Below are positions 53,781 through 64,000 of a stretch of DNA of 64,000 nt, piece after piece; the stretch's first letter is position 1, and each line of letters begins with the position of its first letter. The stretch lies in contig JAYMGJ010000540.1 of the NCBI GenBank assembly GCA_037178675.1, forward strand, positions 1-64,000. Reading direction: 5' to 3'. The DNA is from Scleroderma bovista. Its lineage: Eukaryota > Basidiomycota > Agaricomycetes > Boletales > Sclerodermataceae. Made by a program: the position numbers and the translations under genes. The notes beneath the pieces were generated by a model that was not told the origin of the DNA, ran no database searches, and saw only the letters and a list, made by a program, of their open reading frames with translations.

Positions 53781-54530
53781 CAATATGCAGGTATCAGATT
53801 CTGTTGGTTTGTCCATGCTTTGCAGCAGACAGGGGAAGATTCGCTATGGGAGAAGATTGATTGGCATAGCCATGTACTGGCAGAAGTGGTGTGATCCTGG
53901 ATTACCCATCACATCAAATAGGCTGACCAATCTTGCAGGCAATTCTGGAGCGATTACTTGGCGTATGTAACAAGCATGGGCTGGTGATGCAGGTTCCTGC
54001 AGTTGCAGCCCAAGTGATGGAATGGGTTTCTGTTGGGGACCCTGATGCACCAACTTTGATGGGCCAGATCAAAACCATTGATGTCTTCAAGGTTTATCCC
54101 GTGGAAGCCAGAGTCTAAAGTATATGGACCACACCTGGGGTGTGGTGGGTATGGAGTGTCCCCTACAATGTTGTACCGTGGACAATACTCCGCCAGCTGG
54201 TCACAGAGGCACAGCAATTCTGCAGACCCAGTTGAGTTCACAGGGTTATGCCAACAAATTTCTAATCAACATTCTTTGCAACCTGGGGATTATGGAATTC
54301 CAACCCTATTCAATGTCCAGGAAACCCCAGGCATGAGGATCGAAGATATCAAATTACACATGCAGCATCTCTTGAAAGAAGTCAATGAGAAGATCTTCCA
54401 TCAAAATACACTATTACATCATCTCATCAACTGCATGACCATAGTGGAATATCTAACTGATTCTCCTGATGAGCTGGAGGAGAAGTGGGCGGTGTCCGCA
54501 GATAAACTTTGGAGGGGAAAGGACAATTGA
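53781..54530 (+). CDS. hypothetical gene, C-terminal 150 codons open
   Basis: The open frame 54078-54530 contains TPGMRIEDIKLHMQHLLKEVNEKI and DSPDELEEKWAVSADKLW, which looks like genuine, perhaps coiled-coil, protein. Upstream open pieces (53785-54118) may be earlier exons. No family recognised. Confidence 0.35.
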
Positions 54531-54719
54531 ATGGTGTTTCATAATTGCATGTAAATTGTAGAACTAGTAATTCCCATGTATGGCACTGGTGAAAGCCCCA
54601 GCCTTGGGGAATATCCATAAAACAAGACCTATTAGGTGGATACATTTGTAGAAGAATATGAATATGGACCTAATAGGTCCCCAAGGGGGTTGACTGAAGT
54701 GAGCATTGTTAGATAAGTT

Positions 54720-55019
54720 AATTTATAGTGGTAGTGGAAAACTTACCATTAGTTCTGGCACTAACATTTGTGGTGTAGTCAAAGGACCTATTACTATTGT
54801 TAGACCAGTGAATTTGTAGTGATACTAGGAAACTTACCATTAGCTCCAGCACTAGCATTTGTTGTGTAGTGAAATAACCTATTAGTACAGTTGTTAGACT
54901 AGTCAATAGATAGTTGTAGTAGCAAACTTACCATTAACTCCAGCACTAACATTTGTTGTGTTGAGCCCACTCCTACATAGTAGGAAAAGGCATTTATTTG
55001 GGCCAGTTTGCCACATTGC
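54720..55019. repeat. outer satellite of left arm, three units of about 85 bp
   Basis: Units contain AAACTTACCATTA(A/G)(C/T)TCCAGCACTA and TTGTGTAGT. The inverse array lies at 62990-63390, so these are the outer parts of a large inverted repeat. Confidence 0.82.
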
Positions 55020-56141
55020 TGTCAAGTCTGGGTCTACTCTGGTAGGGGGTCTGGTCAAGTCCAGATGAAAATAGAGAAGGTCAGAGGTTTTGGCAGAGAT
55101 TTGCCTGGGCCAGAGTTGCAACTGATTGGATTCAACAACAAGGACAACAAGCATTGATCCCTTGCATAGGTTCTGGTCAGACAGAGATGGAGATGGAGAT
55201 GGACAAAGATCAGCAGTAGTAACTTTGATGATTTCAGACTGAGGTATACAGGATAAACTACAAGGTACTTATACTAAGTGAGAACTAGGGACAAGTATAT
55301 ATGGTGACAAGTAAACAGCCTAATGGGTGGACAAGGAACAACTGGAGTAAGGACTAGATCAGGTCCGGTGAAAATGATACAAGGTATATGATATATTGAG
55401 TTCACAGAGAACTCATGTCAAGGCAGGGTACATGGCAAGGTGTGGTAAAGAGTGAATAGAATATAGACCAAGGGTCATACTTAGCAGAAGGTTATCTGTG
55501 CAACTGTTATGACCATGTCCAACTCCAGGTCTTATCTGGTCACTCCAGTCACATTGCAGCACTCTAGTCCAACTCTGGTCACTCATCACTTACTCTGGTC
55601 ATGGTCATGCAGATAACCTTTTGTTAAGTATGACCCTTGGTCTATACTCCATTCACTCATTACCACACCTCACTGTCTGCCTTGCCTTGATGTGAGTTCT
55701 CCATGAACTTGTTATATCCTATACCTTGTATTTTCACCAGACCAATCCTAGTCCTAACTCTGGTCATTCCTTGTCTGCCATTAGGCTGTTTACTTGTCAC
55801 CATATGTACTTGACCCTAATTTCTTCTTTGTATAAGTACCAGTCTGAAATCATCTAAGTCACTACTCCTGTCCCTCTGTCTGTCTCTGTCTCCATCTCTG
55901 TCTGACTGAAACCTATGCAAGGGATCAACACTTGTTGTCCTTGTTGTTGAATCCAATTGGTTGCAACTCCAGCCTGGGCTAACCTCTGCCCAAACATCTG
56001 ACCTCCCTTCTTGTCTACTTTTGTCTGGACTTGACTGGACCCCCCTACTGGAGTAAGTGATGAGCAACTGGAGTTGAGCTATAGAGCTGCAATGTGATCA
56101 GAGTGACTGGATGAGACCTGGAGTTGGACATGGTCATAACA
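55020..56141 (-). repeat. LTR B, with a second LTR B inserted
   Basis: Outer LTR B on the minus strand: plus-strand TGTCAAGTCTGG...GGTCATAACA, split by LTR B in plus orientation (about 55505-56057, beginning TGTTATGACC; its last bases are missing). Flanks ATTGC (55015-55019) and GTTGT (56142-56146) are a degraded 5-bp duplication; the intact right arm at about 62940 shows the uninterrupted target. Confidence 0.85.
55505..56057 (+). repeat. inner LTR B, nested
   Basis: Starts TGTTATGACCATG and runs to CCCCCTACTGGAG; the final ACTTGACA is lost. It is inserted in an LTR of its own family in opposite orientation. Confidence 0.8.
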
Positions 56142-56760
56142 GTTGTGCAAGAGGCATGACAAACAGTGTCCACAATATCACATTTTTGGCATTTTTGGGC
56201 ATTACTACACTTTTTACTACACTTTTTCTACACTTTTTTCTACACTTTTACTATACTTTTTACTACACTTTCACTACACTTTTTGATACACTTTTACTAC
56301 ACTTTTACTATGCATTTTTGGTACACTTTTACTACACATTTTCCATACCTTTTGATGACACTTCTCCCAATGCTGGTTCTAAAAGTGTATCAAAGACATA
56401 TAGTAAAGATTTACCCACAAATGTAGTAAAAGTGTACCAAAAAGTATAGTAAAAGTGTAATAAAAGTGGACCAAAAATGTATAGCAAAATTGTACTAAAA
56501 AGTGTATTAAAAATGTGTGGTAAAAGTGTATCAAAAAGTGTAGTAAAAAGTGTACCAAAAATATGTAGTGAAAGTGTAGTAAAAGTGGAGGACATTAGGT
56601 TAAGAAGTGCAATCATGACTAGTTTAAGTACTGTAGTCATGACTGGTTTAAGAAGTGTAGTAATGATTAGGTTTGGAAGCATAGTCATTGCTAGGTTTAG
56701 TACTGCAGTCATGATTAGGTTAAGTAACATAGTAAATGTGTATTGTCATTTATATAATAT
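56142..56760. repeat. inner left arm: ACACTTTT repeats forming a hairpin, then TAGTCATGA repeats
   Basis: From about 56200 to 56345 the plus strand repeats CTACACTTTT; from about 56385 to 56590 it repeats AAAAGTGTA. The two are complementary around a loop of about 40-50 bp. Next come TAGTCATGACTGGTTTAAG-type units (56610-56720). Confidence 0.8.
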
Positions 56761-57100
56761 ATGGTGATAAATCTACCATAGTGTCCCATGCACATAAATA
56801 CTACCAGGTTTTAATCTATAGCATCTATGGTATTACTAGTTTTTTCTGATGCAGAGTTAGACCATGAATTTGTCTAGAGAAAGACAGGGGTTAGTCATAA
56901 GGTGGAGATGGATGCAGTGACCAGAGTTGAGCTGAAGTGCAGCTATGAGGCTGGTGATGGCCAGACTACATGGCAAGGAAAAGTGTGTGTCCACAGGTCA
57001 AACATAGATAGATACATGTAGGGTATTGTAGACCTGAAATGTGGGTTAAAAAAGGCGAGAGGAATGTGGGATGTAACTATGATTTGGACAATGGGTGTGA
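56761..57100 (-). repeat. spacer with LTR A fragment
   Basis: Positions about 56854-56970 match the terminal part of LTR A (GACAGGGGTTAGTC...GAGTTGAGCTG). The rest is unassigned. Confidence 0.7.
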
Positions 57101-57400
57101 ATTCTTGCAACCAGTGTTTCTAACTAAATTGTACTAGGGCAGTAAGGTACACCAACTATCCGAGTCAGTGTCATTGAACCTGGGTTCAAAATGGTGGCCA
57201 ACTTTTCGATAACCCTAGGTTATCCCTGGTGTACAGCACAGCTAGTTGCCGAAATTGTAATTTTTATGTCACAGCATGTCACACTTCACATTGGATGCCT
57301 GCAGAAAAAATAGTCTGAAAAAAAAGTACACAGGAAGAATTGAACACAAGGCACAGATCAATTCCATTACATTACAGCAACATTAACCACTAGGCCACTG
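57100..57400 (-). repeat. SINE-like module abutting LINE ORF1
   Basis: Minus-strand box A TGGCCTAGTGG (57397-57387) and box B TGTTCAATTC (about 57346-57337), followed by a T run (A run on plus, 57317-57325). A stretch near 57177-57202 (GAACCTGGGTTCAAAATGG) resembles the middle of the 51 kb SINE-like element. Its start coincides with the broken end of LINE ORF1. Confidence 0.5.
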
Positions 57401-59713
57401 GACCACTGATATCAATGTCAACCCGGATCTTGTCTGGATTATGGGTGTGTGTTGGCTGAGGGGGAGCGTGGCATGGGTCCAGGGTTCGTCAGTCAGGAAG
57501 TAGGGGATAGCATTTTCCAGGATCTTGGCGTTCAGTTTGTCAAGTCTCTTTATGTAGTTGGGGCAGCCTCTGTCTGAACTGCTGTGCGAGGTGGACTTGC
57601 AGTTTACGCAGTAGTTTGTCTGGTATGTGTTGCAGATGTGTGCACAGTGGGGACCTCTGCACACTCCGCATGTGTCCTTTTCTTCCTTGCAGTCCTTTGA
57701 GAAGTGTCCCCATCTTTGGCATTTGAGGCAATGCATGGGCTCCTTTTTGTCCTTGTGGGTGCGTAGCTTGGAGTGGTTGAGGTAGAGTCCAACACCGATA
57801 AGTTTGTTCACAGCTTGTAGGGAGGTCAATGAGAGGAGGGCATGGGCTATGTGTTGTTTGAAGCTGCATTGGGATGGATCTTTGATCCACTTGATGCTGC
57901 TGACCAAGTCTTTGGGGAGTCCATTCTCTTGTTCGATTTTCTGTTGGATATCTGGGTCTGAAAGGTCAGTGATGACTGGGACGAAGGGGACTACTACATT
58001 GGATAATCTGTCTTTGATCTGGGCTTTCCCATCTAGTTTCCTCAAGAAGTTAGCTTTCCTGAGTGGGTCCTTTATCCATTTGACTGCCTCGGCACTAGGG
58101 AATTCAATTACCAGTCCTCCATTCCTGAGTTTGGTTAGGGCTTTGATCTTGAGAGAGGGGGCAGAGTTGTCTTCTAGGGGAGTGAGCACTTGTTGGAGGA
58201 ATGTGATCACTTCGTTTCTTGGGGAGTCTTCTTTGATGTTGGGGTGGTCCGGGTTGATGTCAAGTCCGGGTCTACTCCGATAGGGGGTCCAGTCAAGTCC
58301 GGATGGAAACGGACGAAGGAGAAGGGCAGAGGCTGGACAAGGGGTTTAGTCCAGCCGGAGTTGGGACCAATTGGATTCAATGACAAGAGGATCGAGCATT
58401 GATCCCTTGCATAGGTTCCGGTCAGGTGGAGATGGAGACGGAGACAGACAGAGTACGGGAGTAGAGACTAAGTTGATTTCAGACTAAGGTATACAGGATG
58501 GAGTACAGGATACTTATACTATGGAGAACTAGGGTCAAGTATTTACGGTGACAAGTAAACATCCTAAAGGGCAGATAAGGAACAATCGGAGTTGGGACTA
58601 GGTCAGGTCTGATGAAAATAAGCAAGGTCCGGAGAAAATACTACAAGTTAGAAGATATAAACGGAACACGGAGAACTCACGGTCCTACAGGGTTGATGGG
58701 GAGGTGAAGTAACAACTGGATAGAGATTAATGCAAAGGGGTTGCACTTAACGGAAGAGTATGTGTGCATCCAGGACCGGAGTGATGCGCAGAGGTCTGGA
58801 GTTGGACTGTAGTGCTGCGATGCAACCGGAGTAACCAGATAAGAGTCCGGAGTTGGACATGGTCCTGACATTTGACGTCTACCAGTAGTTGTCTTTCTTT
58901 TATCACGGCATTTCCTCTTGTGTAGTCAGTGAAGGGGTATTTGTGGGGCATCTGTCTGTTGTCTGTTGGAAGAGGAGAAGGGTCCGATAGGAGGATCTCT
59001 TGGTATGAGGTGGCAGGAATGGGGGCTGAGTGGGCTGTGGGGGCTTGTTGCCGGGGTATTTCTTCGAGTTTGGCCAGGATCTGGGGGGAGAGTGTTACCA
59101 GTTCTTCTACAGATTCATTGATTACCTGGGCTGTGGTTTGTAGGTCGTTACTTGCTTCATCAACTACTCTTGTTAGCATGTCAGCCATCTCCTTATTAGT
59201 TTGTGTGGTGTCTTGGATTTCTTGTATTGCTTCTTTCAGGCAGAGGACCTGGTTCTCGAGATTGGATAGTTGCATTGCATCCCAGTTGGGAGAGTGGGTG
59301 GTTGGGGGGGGTGGTGGTGGTGGTGGCATGGCCTCGAGGATGATTGCTACTGTCTGTAATGCTTCTGCTGTGATGGCCAAGACTCCTGGGGCTGTGAAGG
59401 CTAAATTGGGTAACACTAGGCTTAGCGAGGAGTGGTTGGGGTCCTTGTTGTGTGTAATCAGTAGGTGTTCAGCTAGGAATCTCAGTGCTTGTTCCTTGGT
59501 GTTCATGGACATGGAGAATTTGGGGGAGCTGATTAGATCCTCCTTGGTTCTGCCTGTTGTGAGTCTGTCATATGCTGCTGTTTGGTGTCTGGTGTAGACC
59601 GTCGTTCTTGGTGGGGGGGTCTGAGTGGGGGGGGCTGAAACCGTTGGGACATTTGTTGGTGGGGCCAATGTTATGTTTGGCAGTTCATTGTCTGCTGCTA
59701 GTGGAGGAGACAT
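57383..59713 (-). pseudogene. LINE (Tad-like) ORF1, split by LTR B and truncated
   Basis: Minus strand. ATG at 59713 (MSPPLAADNELPN) starts a Pro-rich N-terminus with an eight-proline run, then a probable coiled coil (LENQVLCLKEAIQEIQ, about 58.9-59.3 kb). At 58870 LTR B interrupts; removing it and one 5-bp flank rejoins LLVDV to NPDHPNIKED. The rest (58210-57383) has three Cys clusters: CLKCQRWGHFSKDC, CGVCRGPHCAHIC and CVNCKSTSHSS...C, typical of ORF1 proteins (nucleic-acid chaperones) of fungal Tad-clade LINEs. The C-terminus runs into the SINE-like box A and stops. No ORF2 (endonuclease/RT) is in the window. Confidence 0.75.
58258..58870 (-). repeat. solo LTR B in LINE ORF1
   Basis: Plus-strand TGTCAAGTCC...GGTCCTGACA, 613 bp. 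Flanks GTTGA (58253-58257) and TTTGA (58871-58875) are the target duplication with one mismatch. CpG-rich, so comparatively recent. Confidence 0.9.
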
Positions 59714-60121
59714 GTTACTGGTGTACTGGGCAAGTCTACAGAGGAGGAAGAACAGGGTGATATTATGCTGCTTAATGTTGTAGTGTGTATGATGGGCTCC
59801 ACAACAGATGGGGCGATGAGTTTCGAACTTGCTTGTTTGAGGTCCTAGTCAGGGTGCCACATGGAGCAAAGTCAAGAAGCGATTGAAGTGGGACTTTTGG
59901 TGAGTTAGATTGCAGTGATGGTGGTAGTGGTCTTGTCAATGTGATGTCCTATGGGGACTGTGGCTCTTGGTCTGACAGTAGCTGGAAGTTGCTGTTGATA
60001 CCTGGGGTATTCGTGCCTATGTGAGGTGTAGATGTTTCAGCTATGAAACAACCTCTGCCATCTCTTTCTGGTAAGTGTCTGCAGGACAGGTTCACTGCTT
60101 CCTGGTGGTTTTGTTTGACTA
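59714..60121 (-). other. probable LINE 5' untranslated region
   Basis: About 400 bp upstream of ORF1 without a meaningful frame, ending at the target site GACTA of LTR A. The assignment rests only on position. Confidence 0.4.
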
Positions 60122-61374
60122 TGTCATATCCATACTTTTCCCAGTCGCAACTCCGGTCTAACCCTGGCCCGCCTGACCTCTCCTTAGGCATAGACACAAC
60201 TCCAGATCTAGTCCGGCCATCTCCAGCCTCATAGCTGCACTCCAGCTCAACTCCGGTCACTACGTCCATCTCTGCCTCAGGACTAAACCCCTGTCTTCCT
60301 ACAGACAGATCTGCGATCTAACTCCTCCATGTCAGACCTGTACCTACCATTAGTCACTACTCTGGTTTCAGTCCGGCCACTCCCCTTGTCTGGTCTGTGA
60401 CCTAGCCCAACTCCGGCTGGTACATCCAACTTCAGCTCAGGTCTGCTCCTGTTCCGCTCTGCTTCCCCTGATAGGTCCACCAATGGCCTTGGACATTTCC
60501 ATGTCCAACTCTGGACCTTCCTCCGGCTACTCCACCCTTCCTCCACCTGTGCACTCCCTCTGCTTGTGCACTCCCTCCACTCTTGCACTTCCTCTGGTCC
60601 TGGACATCGCTCTGGACTTAACATTAGTTAAATCCACCTCCAACCCTTACTTGTCCTCTTCCGACCTAGTTCCCTTTACCTACTTGTCCCTGCATCTGCT
60701 CTTTCATCCCTGTAATCCTAGTTCCCTGTTTCTGCTTCCGCTCTGGTTTATTTTCCTGTTCCTGCTTTATTTTCTTGTACCTGGTTTATTTTCCTGTCTG
60801 CTTCTGCTCCATCCCTTGTCTTGACATTAAGGTGTTTACTTGTCACCGTATATACTCACCTTAGTTTCATTACTATATAAACTACCATACTCTGGCCTAG
60901 TAGTCCTTAGATCAAATCTCGACTAAGATACTCCCCACTCTGTACTACCCACTATGCTCTCCTAATCCATCTGTTCAACTGAACTCCTGAACTCCGGCCA
61001 ACTCTGGCCTCCATCCTATCTCGTCCCCTTGGTCCTATGTCCGATCCTAGCAAGTCTCCTACTCACACAAGGGCAAAAGCCACCTCTGTCCCAGACTCGA
61101 CGCTAGACCTCTCAGGACTTATCCCACCTCTGGGATGTCCTTCGCTCCAGACAAGCTGCGCTCAACTCTGGACCACTTTCCCATGGTCCAGACTTACTCT
61201 ACAAAAACCCGGACTTACTCCCTGTGCTTCTCTAGTGCCCGGACTTTGTTCGTTTGACCCAGACTTGACTCTCAGCACTAACTAGCACCTACTAGTGTCT
61301 GGACTTACCTCCTCATTAGTTCCCTGCACCTCTGGACCTCCTAGTAAGATCGTCAAGAAGAACCGGTCTTGACA
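60122..61374 (+). repeat. solo LTR A (full length, 1253 bp)
   Basis: TGTCATATCC...GTCTTGACA with perfect duplication GACTA (60117-60121, 61375-61379). TATATAAA box near 60873. It serves as the reference copy for LTR A. Confidence 0.94.
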
Positions 61375-61379
61375 GACTA

Positions 61380-61910
61380 CTGATATACTGCTATGCACAT
61401 GTAGGTCATGCGTTCTGTTGCTGCAGATGGCTGCGACTGCACATCAGGAAAAATGGTTTTTGCCTTAGATAATTTTACAAGCATCAATGTTGCTTTATGG
61501 AGCTATGGAAGAATTGAAAGCATCTCTGGTATTTTATATTGCTATATATGAGGGGGCAATAATCTAGATATGATAAATGGCACCACAGTTGCCTTATATT
61601 GCTATATATTAGGGGCCAATAATCTAGATACCATTAATAGCACCTCAGTTGCCTTACATTGCTATATATTAGCTATCCATAATGTAGATATGATTAATAG
61701 CATCTATGGATGACATATGTTGTCTTAAATCAACCAGTGATGACTTAAGACAACACTGGTTGCTATAGAAGCTTTTAATGGTCTTATATTGCTTTATTTC
61801 ACTTTTTATATCTTTAAATTATGGCTTATATAAACTACTTCGCTGGTCATAACTACACTTCACCTAGTCATGACTATACTTCTTAGTAACCTAATCATGA
61901 CTACCATCCT
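61380..61910. repeat. AT-rich tandem units, about 68 bp, then TCATGACTA repeats
   Basis: Three units with CCTTATATTGCTATATAT and AATAATCTAGATA lie at about 61530-61700. TAGTCATGACTA-type units at 61850-61910 are the inverse of those at 56.6-56.7 kb. Confidence 0.75.
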
Positions 61911-62520
61911 TAATGTAGTAAAAGTGTACCAGAAAGTGTACCAAAAGGGTAGTCCAAGTGTAGTAAATGTGTACCAAAAATGTGTAGTAAAAGTGTACCA
62001 AAAGTGAGTAAAAAGTGTAATCAATGTGTACCACAAAAGTGTACTAAAAGTGTACTAACAATGTGTAGTAAAGTGTAGTAAAAAGTGTAGTAAATGTGTA
62101 TCAAAAAAGGGTAGTAAATGTGTACCCAAAATGTGTAGTAAAGGTGTAGTAAAGGTGTAGTAAAGGTGTACCAAAAATGTGTAGTAAAGTGTAGTAAAAG
62201 TGTACCAAAAAATGTACCAAATATGTAGTCAAAGTGTATCAAAAAAGTGTATTAAATGTGTAGTAAATGTGTATCAAAAAAGCATAGTAAATGTGTAGTA
62301 ACAGTGTAGTAAATGTGTGCCAAAAAAGTGTAGTAAAAGGGTACCAAAAAAGTGTAGTAAAGTGTAGTCAAAGTGTAGTAAAAAGTGTAGTCAAAGTGTA
62401 GTAAATGTGTAGTAAATGTGTACCAAAAATGCATAGTAAAGTGTAGTAAAAGTGTACCAAAAAGTGTAGTGAAAGTGTGATAAAAGTGTACCACAAAGGG
62501 TAGTGAAAGTGTAGTAGAAA
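61911..62520. repeat. inner right arm: AAAAGTGTA repeats
   Basis: Continuous short units of type GTAGTAAAAGTGTACCAAAA, about 15-30 bp, for 600 bp. They are the inverse of the ACACTTTT tract of the left arm. Confidence 0.88.
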
Positions 62521-62820
62521 GTGTTGTGTTGTGTTTGTATTGTAGTGTTGATTACCAAAAATGTGTAGTGTCAATTAGGAAGTGTTGTGTTGTGTTTGTA
62601 TTGTAGTGTTGATTACCAAAAATGTGTAGTGTCAATTAGGAAGTGTTGTGTAGTGTTTGTGGTGTAGTGTTGATTACCAAAAATGCATAGTATTGATTAG
62701 GATGTGTTGTGTAGTTTTTGTGTTGTAGTGTTGATTACCAAAAATGTGTAGTGTTGATTAGGAAATGTTGTGTAGTGTTGTGTTGTAGTGTTGATTACCA
62801 AAAATGTGTAGTGCAGTTGT
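62520..62820. repeat. 61-bp tandem repeat, five units
   Basis: Each unit contains GTAGTGTTGATTACCAAAAATG and TTGTGTAGTG or TTGTGTTGTG; starts near 62520, 62581, 62642, 62703 and 62764. The first two are nearly identical. Confidence 0.88.
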
Positions 62821-62869
62821 TGTGTAGCAAAAGTGTAGTCCCAGTTGGTAGTTGTCACTGCCACTGTGT

Positions 62870-63390
62870 GTCCAAAATTTGGCTAAGTGCCCAAAAATGC
62901 CAAAAATGCGATATTGTGGACACTGTTTGTCATGCCTCTTGCGCAATATGGCAAACTCAACCAAACAGATGCCTTTTCCTACTATGTAGGAGTGGGCTTA
63001 ACACAACAAATGTTAATGTTGGAGCTAATGGTAAGTTTCCTGCTACCACTACATATTAACTTGTCTAACAAAGCTACCAATAGCTTATTGGACTACACAA
63101 CCAATGTTAGTGCCGGAGTTAATGGTAAGTTTTCCACTACCACTACACATTAACTTGGCTAACAATAGTACTAATAGGTTATTTGACTACACAACAAAAG
63201 TTAGTGCCAGAACCAAAGGTAAGCTTCCCACTACCACCATCTATTAACTTGTCTAACAATGGTACTAATGAGTTATTTGACTACACAACAAATGTTAGTG
63301 CCAGAATAAATTGTAAGTTTGTCACTATCAATACTATTAATTTCTCTAACCATGATCCTAATAGGTTATTTGACTATTGTCAAATACAAC
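62870..63390. repeat. outer right arm with satellite of about 85 bp, four to five units
   Basis: The inverse of 54720-55019 plus 56142-56205. It holds the uninterrupted form of the left-arm LTR B target (TTGCGCAATATGGC, 62939-62952) and units with TTAGTGCC(A/G)GA and GGTAAGTTT. Confidence 0.85.
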
Positions 63391-63930
63391 TGGAGGTTAT
63401 TAGCCTGCCGGATATTGCAAGCCATGTACTAGTTACTTTGGTGGGTTAAGTAGTCCTTTGAGTAGTAAACACACCATGTATGTAGTTAGCGATTGATAAT
63501 ATATTGGCTTTGATGTATGCTATTTGGAGTGCTTGAATGAGTATCATTGAAGTTGGACTGGGTGAATTGAGTATGAAAAGTCAGAAAAAGTCACACATAG
63601 GAAAGAGCTGAAGTCATTCAAATCAATATTATAAAAGGCATTTGCAGTTTGTGCTGATTAGTATGCACCAAGTATTGCATTTAGCTGAAATCTAGCTTGC
63701 TAGATAGATGCTATATATTCAATCATGATTGTGGCCCTGGCTTTTTATTGCTTTATGTTGCTATAGATTGTTTTGTATTGTCTTTTTTATGATTAAATAT
63801 TTGGACATGTCCTTTTATTGCTTTTGAGCTTTATGTTGATTAAATGCAAAAAAGACGATAAAAAGTGACATAAAGTAATAAAATTCATGGGGGGTTTTTC
63901 CTGATGCATGTGGTTCAGATCTGCTCTCAT
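63391..63930. other. no recognisable feature
   Basis: AT-rich spacer without coding signal; short runs such as TATTGCTTT(A/T) recur. Confidence 0.5.
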
Positions 63931-64000
63931 TGTTAGTTTTGGTGATTTTCACCTTTTCTGATGACTCTATTGCTTACTATCATAGTCCACCCTACTTACT
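63931..64000 (+). repeat. LTR D, start only (runs off window)
   Basis: TGTTAGTTTTGGTGATTTTC opens a Copia-2 LTR cut by the window end. Confidence 0.88.

Noticed and set aside
62021..62574. Minus-strand frames encoding Phe/Tyr/Thr-rich protein
   Set aside because: They are translations of the AAAAGTGTA repeat array.
61911..62820. CRISPR-like array
   Set aside because: Units are contiguous tandem repeats without unique spacers, in a eukaryotic transposon context.

Overview
The window is a transposon graveyard from a filamentous basidiomycete, almost certainly an Agaricomycete. Supporting evidence: short GT-AG introns of about 50 bases, a FunK1-type protein kinase relic, a BTB/POZ relic and 2OG-Fe(II)-dioxygenase and integrase-core families that I recall as typical of Agaricomycetes, and Ty3/Gypsy, Ty1/Copia, hAT, LINE (Tad-like) and SINE-like elements. 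I see no intact host housekeeping gene, no rRNA and no convincing functional tRNA. Genus cannot be fixed from the sequence.

Layout. 1-8.2 kb: nested Gypsy elements (chromovirus Gypsy-1 inside Gypsy-B1, each carrying a foreign solo LTR), all sitting in a FunK1 kinase pseudogene (8.26-9.78 kb). 9.8-14.9 kb: hypothetical gene relics split by solo LTR A, an LTR-like tract, and degenerate TCTGA-rich tandem arrays. 14.9-18.7 kb: Gypsy-B2, internally deleted and fused to a Copia scrap. 19.4-25.1 kb: two Copia-1 copies head to head; one keeps a 1219-codon frame but has lost an integrase catalytic Asp by an in-frame deletion. 25.2-38.0 kb: Copia-2 copies and LTRs in both orientations, a hAT transposase relic and a tRNA-like module. 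38.2-45.9 kb: a 7.6 kb unit bounded by 62-bp inverted repeats that holds a TET/JBP-like dioxygenase relic, a BTB relic, an integrase-core (DDE) transposase relic and an unknown multi-exon gene. 46-54.5 kb: minisatellites, solo LTRs, a 606-bp SINE-like element with a 16-bp target duplication, and weak hypothetical genes. 54.7-63.4 kb: a second, larger inverted-repeat structure with satellite-like arms, holding a split LINE ORF1 and solo LTRs. The window ends inside another Copia-2 LTR.

Family names used here: LTR A (0.99-1.37 kb, TGTCA...TGACA), LTR B (0.57-0.65 kb, TGTTACG...TTGACA), LTR C (Copia-1), LTR D (Copia-2), LTR E (orphan, 0.27-0.29 kb), Gypsy-1 LTR (0.34-0.38 kb). Many insertions are dated relative to one another because 5-7 bp target-site duplications are still readable and removing the insert restores an open frame.

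How the pieces work together: this is not an operon-like system but layered mobile DNA. Repeat copies differ strongly at CpG (CG to TG or CA), and many stops and lost catalytic residues are explained by C-to-T or G-to-A change, as expected from cytosine methylation and deamination. In that setting a transposon carrying a putative 5-methylcytosine oxidase (TET/JBP-like) next to its own transposase is the most interesting content; the anti-silencing role is inference. All genes in that unit are now broken.
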